NCBI GenBank assembly: GCA_001303225.1
Contig: LJNI01000055.1
Coordinates: 1-14,489 of the forward strand
DNA length: 14,489 nucleotides
Reading direction: 5' to 3'
Source: a candidate division TA06 bacterium DG_78
GTDB lineage: Bacteria > Hydrothermota > Tepidihabitantia > SM23-42
The position numbers were made by a program, and so were the translations under genes. Under the pieces are notes generated by a model. The model was not told the DNA's origin, searched no databases, and saw nothing but the letters and a program-made list of their open reading frames with translations. Of this stretch, positions 1-6,569 are shown piece after piece (position 1 is the stretch's first letter; each line of letters begins with the position of its first letter).

Positions 1-2
1 CT

Positions 3-677
3 ATATCCAAAATCATTGGTACAAAGCGGCATACGATACTCCTCTACAACAATCTTGGTGACACTGCCCGGCATCGGCTCATGGATGAGCAGGCACTCGC
101 AAACTATAAGCGTGCACTTAAATTGGCAAAGGATATAAAATCGCCAGAAGGGGTTATATATGCGAATGTGAGTATGAGCGAATTTTATCGTGACAAGGGA
201 CAGATAAAAAATGGTAAACGACATTTGATATCAGCCCAACGTATTGCCACAAAAATAAATCTGAAATACTATACGCTCCTGTGCATGATGGAAGAACTTA
301 ACTATCTCTTACTAGCACAGGACACCAAGAAGTTAATGTCATTATCAAAAAAATTACGTGCGCAATCAAAATCTGTGCATAACCTTAATTATAAAATATA
401 CGGGTTAATCTACCGTGGTCGTGTTATGGTAAAGGTAAAGAACTATGCTAAGGCACACTATTACTATAACAAGGCATATAACTTTGTTAAATCATTACCC
501 AAGAATAGATACGCTGGTGAAATCTTTTATTTTAAGGGTATCGCATATAAGAGAGAACAAAAATTAAAAGATGCTCTCAGGATGTTTGTGCAAGCAAGTC
601 GAATATTTGAATCTATTGGGAATCTACGATTCCTCGATAAGATCGAAGAAGAGATAACAAAAACCTACGTCGCATAA
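3..677 (+). CDS. TPR-repeat protein, 5'-truncated by the window edge
   Basis: Reading frame open from base 3 with no stop, so the gene begins outside the window. The ATG at 81 is probably internal: it has no Shine-Dalgarno sequence, and the residues before it (LLYNNLGDTARHRL) form the first half of a tetratricopeptide repeat completed by the following ALANYKRALKLA. At least two or three further helical repeats follow, for example YYNKAYNFVKSLP and DALRMFVQASRIFESIGN, ending at TAA 675-677. TPR arrays form superhelical protein-binding scaffolds. In bacteria such tails often sit on large regulators (kinases, AAA or cyclase proteins), but nothing visible here shows which. It converges on the OmpA-family gene with a 16-bp gap and no evident terminator. 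Family assignment is fairly firm; specific role unknown. Confidence 0.75.
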   Translation: MSKIIGTKRHTILLYNNLGDTARHRLMDEQALANYKRALKLAKDIKSPEGVIYANVSMSEFYRDKGQIKNGKRHLISAQRIATKINLKYYTLLCMMEELNYLLLAQDTKKLMSLSKKLRAQSKSVHNLNYKIYGLIYRGRVMVKVKNYAKAHYYYNKAYNFVKSLPKNRYAGEIFYFKGIAYKREQKLKDALRMFVQASRIFESIGNLRFLDKIEEEITKTYVA

Positions 678-693
678 ACGACAATCAATATAT

Positions 694-1695
694 TTAATCT
701 ACACTCAGAATTCTAAATTCAATCCTGCGATTGAGGTCCCTGCCAGCTATGGTCCGGTTGTCGCCGATCGGCTGGGACTCACCATAACCCCGCACCTCTA
801 AACGTGATGGGTCAATAGCGTGGTACCGTACGAGGTAATCTCTCACAGCCTGAGCCCGTTGGTACGATAACTTTTGATTATATGAATCAGAACCAACGCT
901 ATCAGTATGACCGCCGATTTCGACTCTCATCTTCGGTTTTGCTTTCAAAACTTTTGCCGCGTCGTCGAGCACTGGGTATGATGTCGGTTTTATCGCTGCT
1001 GAATTGAAATCAAAGTAAATACCTTTAAGGACAATCTTTTCACCAACCTTTGGTACTGGCTTCAATATAAAGTTCTGGAGTTTCGTCTCATCTTTTGCCA
1101 GAATGAACGGTGCGCTCTCCATTATGTAATATTCTGCCTCAGCCTTCACTGAATACGTAGCTGGTGGTAGTGTCGCCTTATATATTCCAGTCGTCGAATC
1201 AGTCGTCACCGTGAATGTCTTGCTATTCGCAAAGGTAATCGTGGCTGCGAGTGGCTTACCTGTTTCAGCATCAGAGACTTTACCAGTAACTGTTCCGGAG
1301 ATAACTTCAACCTTGTTTAAATGGAAATCGACAATAAGCTCGGCACCATCCTTTAATATAACACCCTGCTCCTTCCACCGGTAATCTGGTGCATCAACAT
1401 GGACACGATAATTACCTGGTGTGAGTGAAATCGTATAGGTTCCATCTGTTTTCGTTTGCACTGCCTCCAGTTCGGTCCCTGGAAAGGTAATCGTAGCAAC
1501 AATCGGCTCTTGTGTCTTAGTATCGTACACTTTTCCACTAATGGCAGCAATAGGAACGTGAACTTCAACTTCCTTCACAAAGTCGAACCCGAGCGAAATA
1601 TTAAAGAACGGCTTCCAATACCGTGTGTCTGATTCATTGACAATAGCAAGTTCACACCCGAGATCAAAACTCACTGTTTGCGCACCAAACCTCAA
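694..1695 (-). CDS. OmpA-family protein, C-terminal part: two carboxypeptidase-regulatory-like domains plus OmpA domain (downstream piece of a frameshifted gene)
   Basis: The 333-residue stretch starts at a TTG and holds the last barrel strands, two carboxypeptidase-regulatory-like beta-sandwich domains (about residues 50-125 and 132-208, beginning AISGKVYDTKTQEPI and TGKVSDAETGKPL) and a C-terminal OmpA domain (about 215-333). The OmpA domain shows IYFDFNSAAIKP, GHTDSVGSDSYNQKLS, RAQAVRDYL and GRDLNRRIEFRI, the core for non-covalent peptidoglycan binding. TTG is unlikely to be a true start: the frame is open further upstream (to about 1757) and reads TESLWITPG just before LRFGAQ, a continuous beta-barrel strand pattern. 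The frame of the upstream signal-peptide-bearing ORF overlaps here, so both are best read as one gene of about 578 residues broken near 1735-1740. Role: outer-membrane to peptidoglycan anchor; the added domains are inferred to be spacers or binding modules. Confidence 0.85.
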   Translation of the reverse strand: MRFGAQTVSFDLGCELAIVNESDTRYWKPFFNISLGFDFVKEVEVHVPIAAISGKVYDTKTQEPIVATITFPGTELEAVQTKTDGTYTISLTPGNYRVHVDAPDYRWKEQGVILKDGAELIVDFHLNKVEVISGTVTGKVSDAETGKPLAATITFANSKTFTVTTDSTTGIYKATLPPATYSVKAEAEYYIMESAPFILAKDETKLQNFILKPVPKVGEKIVLKGIYFDFNSAAIKPTSYPVLDDAAKVLKAKPKMRVEIGGHTDSVGSDSYNQKLSYQRAQAVRDYLVRYHAIDPSRLEVRGYGESQPIGDNRTIAGRDLNRRIEFRILSVD

Positions 1696-2429
1696 ACCCG
1701 GTGTAATCCAGAGTGACTCTGTCTGTGCGTGATGAAATTTGGCCTCTCGAGTTGATTAAAATCTGCAGCAGTGACATAACCAGGGTTTCTATCTGTCCCG
1801 GTAATGAGATAACCAGCATTTACGTGCGATGCGAATGGACCGATTCGAAAATCAAATAAGCCGGTGAACCCAACGTCTGGATTATGTGGAATGTAGGGAG
1901 GAAATTCTGGAGCAACACCATCAAAAACACCAGCATAGAATGACGAGTCGTGTGTACGGGCATTCTCAGAGAGTTCTAAACTGAAATCCACATAACCATC
2001 AACACCGAATGCATAGTAGGTATGTGTTTTCTCGTCGACGATGAATGGGTAACCAACCTTGAGCCCTACCTCGAGGCAATTGAATCCCCATGGCGGATAC
2101 GGGTCATCTCGGTGTATGGGGAAATCACTCGTCTCATAGTACTTCACAAACGATTGAGCATGAAAGCGCATCTCCAGGTAATCCAATATCGAATATGAAA
2201 GTCCAGAAGCGAGGTGGACAAAGTGTCTGCGGTCTGTTATCTGGGTATCTTGATAGGTAACATCAAAACCTTCATATCTCCAGTTTGGTGTGATATGGAA
2301 CGAAAACATTCCCATATCATGTGGCCGTGCATACTGTAGATTGAACATACCACGATTACCATGGAATGTAATTTCCTGACTGAAACTCACTGCTGTCAAA
2401 AAACAAATTAAAATAACTAATTTTTTCAT
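1692..2429 (-). CDS. OmpA-family protein, N-terminal part: signal peptide and beta-barrel (upstream piece of a frameshifted gene)
   Basis: ATG start with Shine-Dalgarno AAGGGG about 6 nt upstream, 24 nt after the 3' end of tRNA-Glu. Residues 1-18 (MKKLVILICFLTAVSFSQ) form a signal peptide. The rest is rich in alternating aromatic strands (for example GMFSFHITPNWRYEGFDV and HTYYAFGVDGYVDFSLEL) typical of an outer-membrane barrel. Up to about residue 232 (LERPNF) the frame looks authentic. The last 13 residues (ITHRQSHSGLHRV) look like out-of-frame translation, while the adjacent frame gives sensible barrel sequence running into the OmpA domain. Adding one base in the AAATTT run at 1735-1740 would join both parts into a protein of about 578 residues. 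A sequencing or assembly error is the simplest cause, but a real mutation or phase variation cannot be excluded. Confidence 0.8.
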   Translation of the reverse strand: MKKLVILICFLTAVSFSQEITFHGNRGMFNLQYARPHDMGMFSFHITPNWRYEGFDVTYQDTQITDRRHFVHLASGLSYSILDYLEMRFHAQSFVKYYETSDFPIHRDDPYPPWGFNCLEVGLKVGYPFIVDEKTHTYYAFGVDGYVDFSLELSENARTHDSSFYAGVFDGVAPEFPPYIPHNPDVGFTGLFDFRIGPFASHVNAGYLITGTDRNPGYVTAADFNQLERPNFITHRQSHSGLHRV

Positions 2430-2453
2430 ACTATGCCCCTTCTATCAAAAATC

Positions 2454-2525
2454 TGGCCCCAACGGGACTCGAACCCGTGTCTCCACCTTGAAAGAGTGAT
2501 GTCCTAACCACTAGACGATGGGGCC
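2454..2525 (-). tRNA. tRNA-Glu (anticodon UUC)
   Basis: 72-nt cloverleaf on the minus strand. The 7-bp acceptor stem is GGCCCCA with TGGGGCC and discriminator A; the anticodon loop CTTTCAA carries TTC; the T-arm has GGGTTCGAGTCCC. The 3' CCA is not encoded (the genomic sequence reads GAT after the discriminator). The 5' 22 nt overlap the 3' end of the cyclic-nucleotide-binding gene, whose stop codon lies in the D-loop. The OmpA-family start codon follows 24 nt after the tRNA. Confidence 0.96.
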
Positions 2526-3019
2526 TTGTGTGTGAGAATATAGAGTTTTCTGAACGATTCATTATCGACGATAGTCTGATTCGTCAAGAAAAACTTTTCT
2601 AAATTGGTATTTGATGTTGTAATTCTATTACAGAGGCCTTCGCTCGTTGCCAGGAGGAACTTGGCAGCAACTTTCGGGTTTTCATTGACAATTTCCATAA
2701 AGTCCGGTTTTTTCAACACGAGCAGCCGACAATCTGTTTTTGCCTTGACCGTTACAGAACGAGGTTTATCAGTTAAAAACGCAAGCTCGCCAAAGAATGA
2801 AGGTTCCTGAAGTTCTGAGAGCGACAACACTACCTCACCGCGGGTCAAAAACACCTCGACCTGGCCTGATTCAATGATAAACATCTCATCACCAGGACTT
2901 CCTTCCTTGATAATCACAGTATTTTCAGGAACATTCCTCGGTTGCCATTTGACGAGCATCCAGCTCACTTCCTGCGGCGTCAAATATTTAAAGAGCGGCG
3001 TCCTCGATTTCTCCTTCAC
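2504..3019 (-). CDS. Cyclic nucleotide-binding (CRP/cNMP-fold) domain protein without DNA-binding domain
   Basis: 171 residues, almost entirely one cNMP-binding beta-barrel: LFKYLTPQEV (entry helix), then VIIKEGSPGDEMFIIESGQVEVF, then the phosphate-binding cassette region FFGELAFLTDKPRSVTVKA (about residues 86-104), with the conserved G-E-L and the R of PRSVTV. A C-terminal helix follows. No helix-turn-helix is visible, so this is likely a cAMP/c-di-GMP-type sensor or a scaffold rather than a CRP-type activator. The start is GTG at 3019; an in-frame TAG lies 12 nt upstream and there is no later convincing start. No good Shine-Dalgarno precedes it, and a strong promoter places transcription start at the GTG itself. 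The stop codon lies inside tRNA-Glu, and the last residues (HKAPSSSG) are encoded by the tRNA 5' end, which is unusual. Confidence 0.85.
   Translation of the reverse strand: MKEKSRTPLFKYLTPQEVSWMLVKWQPRNVPENTVIIKEGSPGDEMFIIESGQVEVFLTRGEVVLSLSELQEPSFFGELAFLTDKPRSVTVKAKTDCRLLVLKKPDFMEIVNENPKVAAKFLLATSEGLCNRITTSNTNLEKFFLTNQTIVDNESFRKLYILTHKAPSSSG
2561..2587 (-). promoter_or_regulatory. Possible internal promoter for tRNA-Glu
   Basis: Inside the end of the cyclic-nucleotide-binding gene: TTGACG (2582-2587) and GATAAT (2561-2566) with a 15-nt spacer. Start would fall near 2554, about 28 nt before the mature tRNA 5' end. Spacer is one or two bases short of ideal, so this is tentative. Confidence 0.3.
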
Positions 3020-3025
3020 GGTCCC

Positions 3026-3053
3026 ATTCTAATCATATATACAGAATTGTCAA
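3026..3053 (-). promoter_or_regulatory. Sigma-70-like promoter of the cyclic-nucleotide-binding gene
   Basis: TTGACA (3048-3053), 16-nt spacer, TAGAAT (3026-3031). The usual distance from the -10 box puts the transcription start on base 3019, which is the G of the GTG start codon. This predicts a leaderless transcript and fits the absence of a ribosome-binding site. Confidence 0.6.
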
Positions 3054-3130
3054 GGTTGTTGTCTGTCTAGAATAGTAATAACAATAACGGAATGGAAATC
3101 TACTATGGATGTGTACTGACTTGAGAGCAG

Positions 3131-3940
3131 CTATGTACTCGCCAATTTTTCCTCGAGTATAGGAATGATCAAAGGGTTGAGCAAGAATCGCTCAATCTTC
3201 ACTGATAAGTTGACAGGAATTTTTTCTGGGAAATAGTCACCCTTGAATTTTTCAATGTATCCTTCTTCGTTGAGTACAAAATCGACATCAGAGAGACTCC
3301 TCACTTCATCGAGCAATCCAAGAATCCTCTGTTTCTCTGTATATTCATTGAATACAGTCCCTGGTGAAAGGTGCTTTTTAATCTTTTCTACTACCCTGTC
3401 TGCAACCTCGTATTTCTTCATTTGATACACATAATCAGGGATCTCTCGTAGTCTATTCAATTGTTTCGTAATTCCTAAAGGTTTTTCTGACTGACCAATT
3501 CGTGATTCTCCTAGCGGCGGTATGAGACACGCAATGTAGTGTTCTAATGCATAAATCTGATTTCCCTCGAGAATACCCTCTACTTCTCGGGCAATCTGCT
3601 CGAGGGATTCAGATACCTCTGTCTTCTTGTCCTGAAATCGGCCCTCAGTAGTGTGTACTTGTCTCTGGAGCGTCTGGGGAATAACGTCATCCTTCATCCT
3701 ATTTTTCTTGAGCTCGTTGAATGTCGTAAGCATAGCTCCTTCATTAGCTTCAATTGTCTTGAGGAAATCCTTGCGTATCTCTTCTGCCTCTTTCGCCTTT
3801 TCTAAGATAAAATCTATCTGATATGCTGATAATTCGAGCCCGTTCACGAGGTTAATGATGCGAATCTCTTGCTGTATCTGAGCGATTTCACGTACTCCAT
3901 CAGCTTCACTATATAAAAACAACAGCATAAATGGAATCAT
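3131..3940 (-). CDS. Uncharacterised exported helical protein, weak CpxP/Spy-like character
   Basis: 269 residues. Start ATG has AGAGG five bases upstream. A short hydrophobic N-terminus (MIPFMLLFLYSEADG) suggests export, but it lacks basic residues and is short for a signal peptide. Residues about 15-60 (LVNGLELSAYQIDFILEKAKEAEEIRKDF) resemble the L-x-L-(S/T)-x-x-Q followed by a long helix seen in LTXXQ/CpxP/Spy-type periplasmic chaperones and metal-response proteins. A charged helical region continues to about 130, then a less regular C-terminal half with no motif I recognise. It lies 45 nt downstream of a small membrane protein and upstream of the cyclic-nucleotide-binding gene. The periplasmic stress-protein idea is inference from one short region. 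Confidence 0.6.
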   Translation of the reverse strand: MIPFMLLFLYSEADGVREIAQIQQEIRIINLVNGLELSAYQIDFILEKAKEAEEIRKDFLKTIEANEGAMLTTFNELKKNRMKDDVIPQTLQRQVHTTEGRFQDKKTEVSESLEQIAREVEGILEGNQIYALEHYIACLIPPLGESRIGQSEKPLGITKQLNRLREIPDYVYQMKKYEVADRVVEKIKKHLSPGTVFNEYTEKQRILGLLDEVRSLSDVDFVLNEEGYIEKFKGDYFPEKIPVNLSVKIERFLLNPLIIPILEEKLAST

Positions 3941-3985
3941 GATACCTCTTTTCTGACGTAGCTCTCTACTACCTCATTATTATTA

Positions 3986-4198
3986 TCACTCAAGCCGAGC
4001 CTCAAGCTCTATAATCCGATCTACCAGTTTCTCTTTTTCACCCTCTTGTTCCTTTTTCCAGATGAGCGTGAACATAAAATAGGCAAGAACCATGTAGCCC
4101 AGTGCCCACCATGGCATAAGCCATGCAAAGACGTTAAAGAAGTCACATACTAAGGCAAGTAGTCCCATCATAAACATTATGAGTATTAACGTAGCCAT
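3986..4198 (-). CDS. Small two-helix inner-membrane protein with charged coiled tail
   Basis: 70 residues. The start ATG at 4198 is chosen because GGAGG lies directly upstream at good spacing; the same frame is open to 4270, but that N-terminal extension has no ribosome-binding site and the Shine-Dalgarno would lie inside it. Two hydrophobic segments, about residues 3-22 and 28-47 (rich in Met, Leu and Trp), are followed by a charged helix ending LVDRIIELEARLE, probably cytoplasmic. Layout resembles small envelope-stress (PspB-like) membrane proteins, but I cannot assign a family. First gene of the minus-strand cluster and divergent from the GGGP synthase-like gene; no clear promoter seen for it. 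Confidence 0.65.
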   Translation of the reverse strand: MATLILIMFMMGLLALVCDFFNVFAWLMPWWALGYMVLAYFMFTLIWKKEQEGEKEKLVDRIIELEARLE

Positions 4199-4290
4199 AC
4201 TACCTCCTAGTATATGTGACGATGGGACATGGCAGTATGGTTTAAGCAAAATATACGATTCGGGTAGCATCCTATTCCATGACTTAGGGC

Positions 4291-4318
4291 TTGATTTTTC
4301 TGCCTGTGCAAGTATAAT
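4291..4318 (+). promoter_or_regulatory. Sigma-70-like promoter of the GGGP synthase-purine cluster
   Basis: TTGATT (4291-4296), 16-nt spacer, perfect TATAAT (4313-4318). Transcription start is expected at about 4324-4325, within a few bases of the candidate start codons ATG 4322 and ATG 4328. No Shine-Dalgarno lies upstream of either, so the mRNA is probably leaderless or nearly so. Confidence 0.6.
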
Positions 4319-4321
4319 TCT

Positions 4322-5056
4322 ATGAAGATGAAGAGCGGATCGGTCTATGCGACCCTCAATAAATCAAGACCTGGAGTATTCGTACTCTTGGATCCAGATA
4401 GGACTCCAATCAACAAGATTGCACAACTTACACAATCTGTTTGTGAACAGGGAGTACATGGGATTTTGATTGGAACATCACTCTTGGTCTCACCCCAGTT
4501 TGATGCTTTTGTTTCAACGGTGAAACAGAGTGCTGATAAACCAGTTGTTCTCTTTCCAGGAGGTTCCCACCAGATTTCTTCTCAAGCCGATGCAGTCTTT
4601 TTCTTATCCTTGTTAAGTGGTCGGAATGCTCAATTTCTTATCGGCGAACAGGTCAAGGCAGTATTTCTTATTAGAGAATACGATTTAGAAGTCATCCCTG
4701 TTGGGTACATTCTCATCGAGCCTGGTAATTATACTGCTGTCGAATATATTTCAAATACTCGACCAATTCCCCGGACCAAACCCGAGATCGCTGTCGCCCA
4801 TGCCCTTGCTGGAGAATATCTTGGCATGAAATATATTTACCTTGAAGCTGGGAGTGGTGCTGAAAAACCAGTTCCTATTGACATGGTAAAAGAGGTGAAG
4901 CAGACTATTTCTATTCCACTCATTGTTGGTGGCGGCATCAGAACAGCCAAAGATGCTCGAGACATTATACAAGCTGGTGCAGATTACATTGTGTTGGGAA
5001 GTATTGTTGAAAAATCAGAGGACCAATTTAAAGAAATTATGGAGAGTATAGGATGA
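4322..5056 (+). CDS. Geranylgeranylglyceryl-phosphate synthase family (GGGPS/PcrB-like) TIM-barrel prenyltransferase
   Basis: 244 residues, full family length. Family enzymes join a polyprenyl diphosphate to glycerol-1-phosphate to form the first ether bond of archaeal-type lipids. Visible signatures: LLDPDRTPINK (about 22-32), GILIGTSLLVS, VVLFPGGSHQIS, SGRNAQFLIGE, the substrate-binding KYIYLEAGSGAEKPV (about 170-184), VGGGIRTAKDARDII and GADYIVLGSIVE. The long form with these motifs resembles group II GGGPS, found in archaea and FCB-type bacteria, rather than Bacillus PcrB. The prenyl chain length cannot be read from sequence. ATG 4322 or ATG 4328 may be the start (MKMKSG). First gene of the plus-strand cluster, followed by purD after a 116-nt gap. 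Confidence 0.9.
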   Translation: MKMKSGSVYATLNKSRPGVFVLLDPDRTPINKIAQLTQSVCEQGVHGILIGTSLLVSPQFDAFVSTVKQSADKPVVLFPGGSHQISSQADAVFFLSLLSGRNAQFLIGEQVKAVFLIREYDLEVIPVGYILIEPGNYTAVEYISNTRPIPRTKPEIAVAHALAGEYLGMKYIYLEAGSGAEKPVPIDMVKEVKQTISIPLIVGGGIRTAKDARDIIQAGADYIVLGSIVEKSEDQFKEIMESIG

Positions 5057-5172
5057 ACCCCGCCCCTCGAAAGAGAGGCTGGGCCTTCATCATGGGGGAT
5101 GTTACTAATGGATCTTATATATTTTGAAATACACAAATCAATTACAGCAGTTTATGAAAAAGGAGGGGTGGG

Positions 5173-6459
5173 GTGAAACTACTGATTATCGGTGGTGGTG
5201 GTAGAGAACACAGCCTTGCCTGGCGATTGAGCAAATCAAAGAAGGTTAAAAAAATCTATGCTGCACCAGGAAATCCTGGCATTGCCCAGATAGCGACGTG
5301 TGTTAGTATCCTCGCTTCAGATATTCCTGGACTCGCTCGTTTTGCAGAGGAGAAAAAGATCGATTTGACTGTTGTCGGTCCAGAAGCACCATTAGCGCTC
5401 GGTATTGTTGATGAGTTTACTAAGCGGGGACTCAAAATATTTGGCCCTAATAAGAACGCAAGTCGTATCGAAGCTGATAAATCATTTGCCCGCGAATTTA
5501 TGCAAAGATTTGGAATACCCGCACCAAAATTTCAAGTCTACGAGACTGTATCAGAAGCACACAAGTATACGAAGACAATAAATAAGTTTCCTGTCGTTGT
5601 AAAGGCATCTGGCTTGGCTGGTGGTAAAGGTGTATTCATTGTGAATACCAAAAATGAGTATGAAAAAACGATTGATGAAATTCTGGTACAGCATCGCCTT
5701 GGCGAAGCAGGTAAGAGGATCGTCGTTGAAGAATTTCTCACTGGTCAGGAAGCATCGATATTTGTCTTGACCGATGGCATAGCGATAAGCTACCTTCCGT
5801 CATCACAAGACCACAAACGGCTCTACGACCGCAATCGTGGACCGAATACCGGTGGTATGGGAGCGTATGCCCCATATCCCACGAACCGCCGCGTCTCAAA
5901 TATTATTGAAAAAGTCATCATTCAGCCAACTATTCTATCGCTGAAAGATTACGGGGTGCACTATAAAGGAGTGCTCTATGCGGGCATTATCATCACATCA
6001 CTCGGTCCCAAGGTCTTGGAGTTTAACTGTCGATTCGGAGATCCTGAGGCACAGGCAATTCTTCCTCTCATTGACGGCGATTTTCTTACACCATTGCTCG
6101 CTGTCGCCGATGGAAAACTATCAGAGGTGCAGATAAAAACAAAGAACCTGTGGTCAATCTGTGTCGTGCTCGCCTCAGCTGGTTATCCGCAAGACTATCG
6201 CATAGGTGAAGAAATTGAATTTAAGTCAAAGCTGAGTACTAAGACGCTCCTCTTCCACGCTGGTACAAAAAATGAAGATTCTAAACTTCTCACTGCATCA
6301 GGAAGGGTATTGAATGTCGTCACCATGCATGAAAACTTGAAGATCGCAAAACAGCGGGCATACGACGAGATAAAAAAAATACACTTTAAGGGAATGTACT
6401 ATCGTAAAGATATTGGTAATTCGGGTATGAAAAAGATGAAGAGAAAGAGGCGAAAATGA
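5173..6459 (+). CDS. purD: Phosphoribosylamine--glycine ligase (GAR synthetase)
   Basis: 428 residues, usual length. Catalyses the ATP-dependent joining of phosphoribosylamine and glycine, the second step of purine synthesis, in the cytoplasm. N-domain IGGGGREHSLAWRL (about 6-19), GNPGIA and VVGPEAPLALGIVDEF; ATP-grasp domain with ADKSFAREFMQRFGIPAP, VVKASGLAGGKGV, VVEEFLTGQEASIF, then SSQDHKRLYDRNRGPNTGGM and metal-binding EFNCRFGDPEAQAILPL. All signatures are intact. Start GTG 5173 is preceded by GGAGG at a 6-nt spacing. The C-terminus carries a basic tail (KKMKRKRRK) beyond the usual family end. The stop overlaps an ATG (ATGA) that opens a small ORF reaching purE. Confidence 0.97.
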   Translation: MKLLIIGGGGREHSLAWRLSKSKKVKKIYAAPGNPGIAQIATCVSILASDIPGLARFAEEKKIDLTVVGPEAPLALGIVDEFTKRGLKIFGPNKNASRIEADKSFAREFMQRFGIPAPKFQVYETVSEAHKYTKTINKFPVVVKASGLAGGKGVFIVNTKNEYEKTIDEILVQHRLGEAGKRIVVEEFLTGQEASIFVLTDGIAISYLPSSQDHKRLYDRNRGPNTGGMGAYAPYPTNRRVSNIIEKVIIQPTILSLKDYGVHYKGVLYAGIIITSLGPKVLEFNCRFGDPEAQAILPLIDGDFLTPLLAVADGKLSEVQIKTKNLWSICVVLASAGYPQDYRIGEEIEFKSKLSTKTLLFHAGTKNEDSKLLTASGRVLNVVTMHENLKIAKQRAYDEIKKIHFKGMYYRKDIGNSGMKKMKRKRRK

Positions 6460-6569
6460 ATCCAACCCCTCTTCAGAAGAAAAATTATGTCTCTATGTTA
6501 GGTATAGACATAACAATAGCATTACCAATGAATTTTGATGAGGTCTGGACCAAGAAAGGAGCGGGATGA
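6456..6569 (+). CDS. Possible 37-aa linker ORF between purD and purE
   Basis: ATG at 6456 overlaps the purD stop as ATGA, the frame stays open for 37 codons, and its TGA overlaps the purE ATG, again as ATGA. Sequence begins MNPTPLQKKNYVSMLG and ends VWTKKGAG, the last part encoding the purE Shine-Dalgarno (AAAGGAG). No family recognised. It may be a real small protein, a translational coupling device, or chance. No strong ribosome-binding site other than coupling to purD is visible. Confidence 0.3.
   Translation: MNPTPLQKKNYVSMLGIDITIALPMNFDEVWTKKGAG

Noticed and set aside
4199..4270. Longer start for the 70-aa membrane protein (24 extra residues)
   Set aside because: GGAGG lies directly before ATG 4198, and the extension is polar with no ribosome-binding site of its own.
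5053..5127. 24-aa ORF overlapping the GGGPS stop codon
   Set aside because: Too short, ends 45 nt before purD and shows no ribosome-binding site; only its ATGA overlap is notable, and it is mentioned under the purD-purE bridging ORF.
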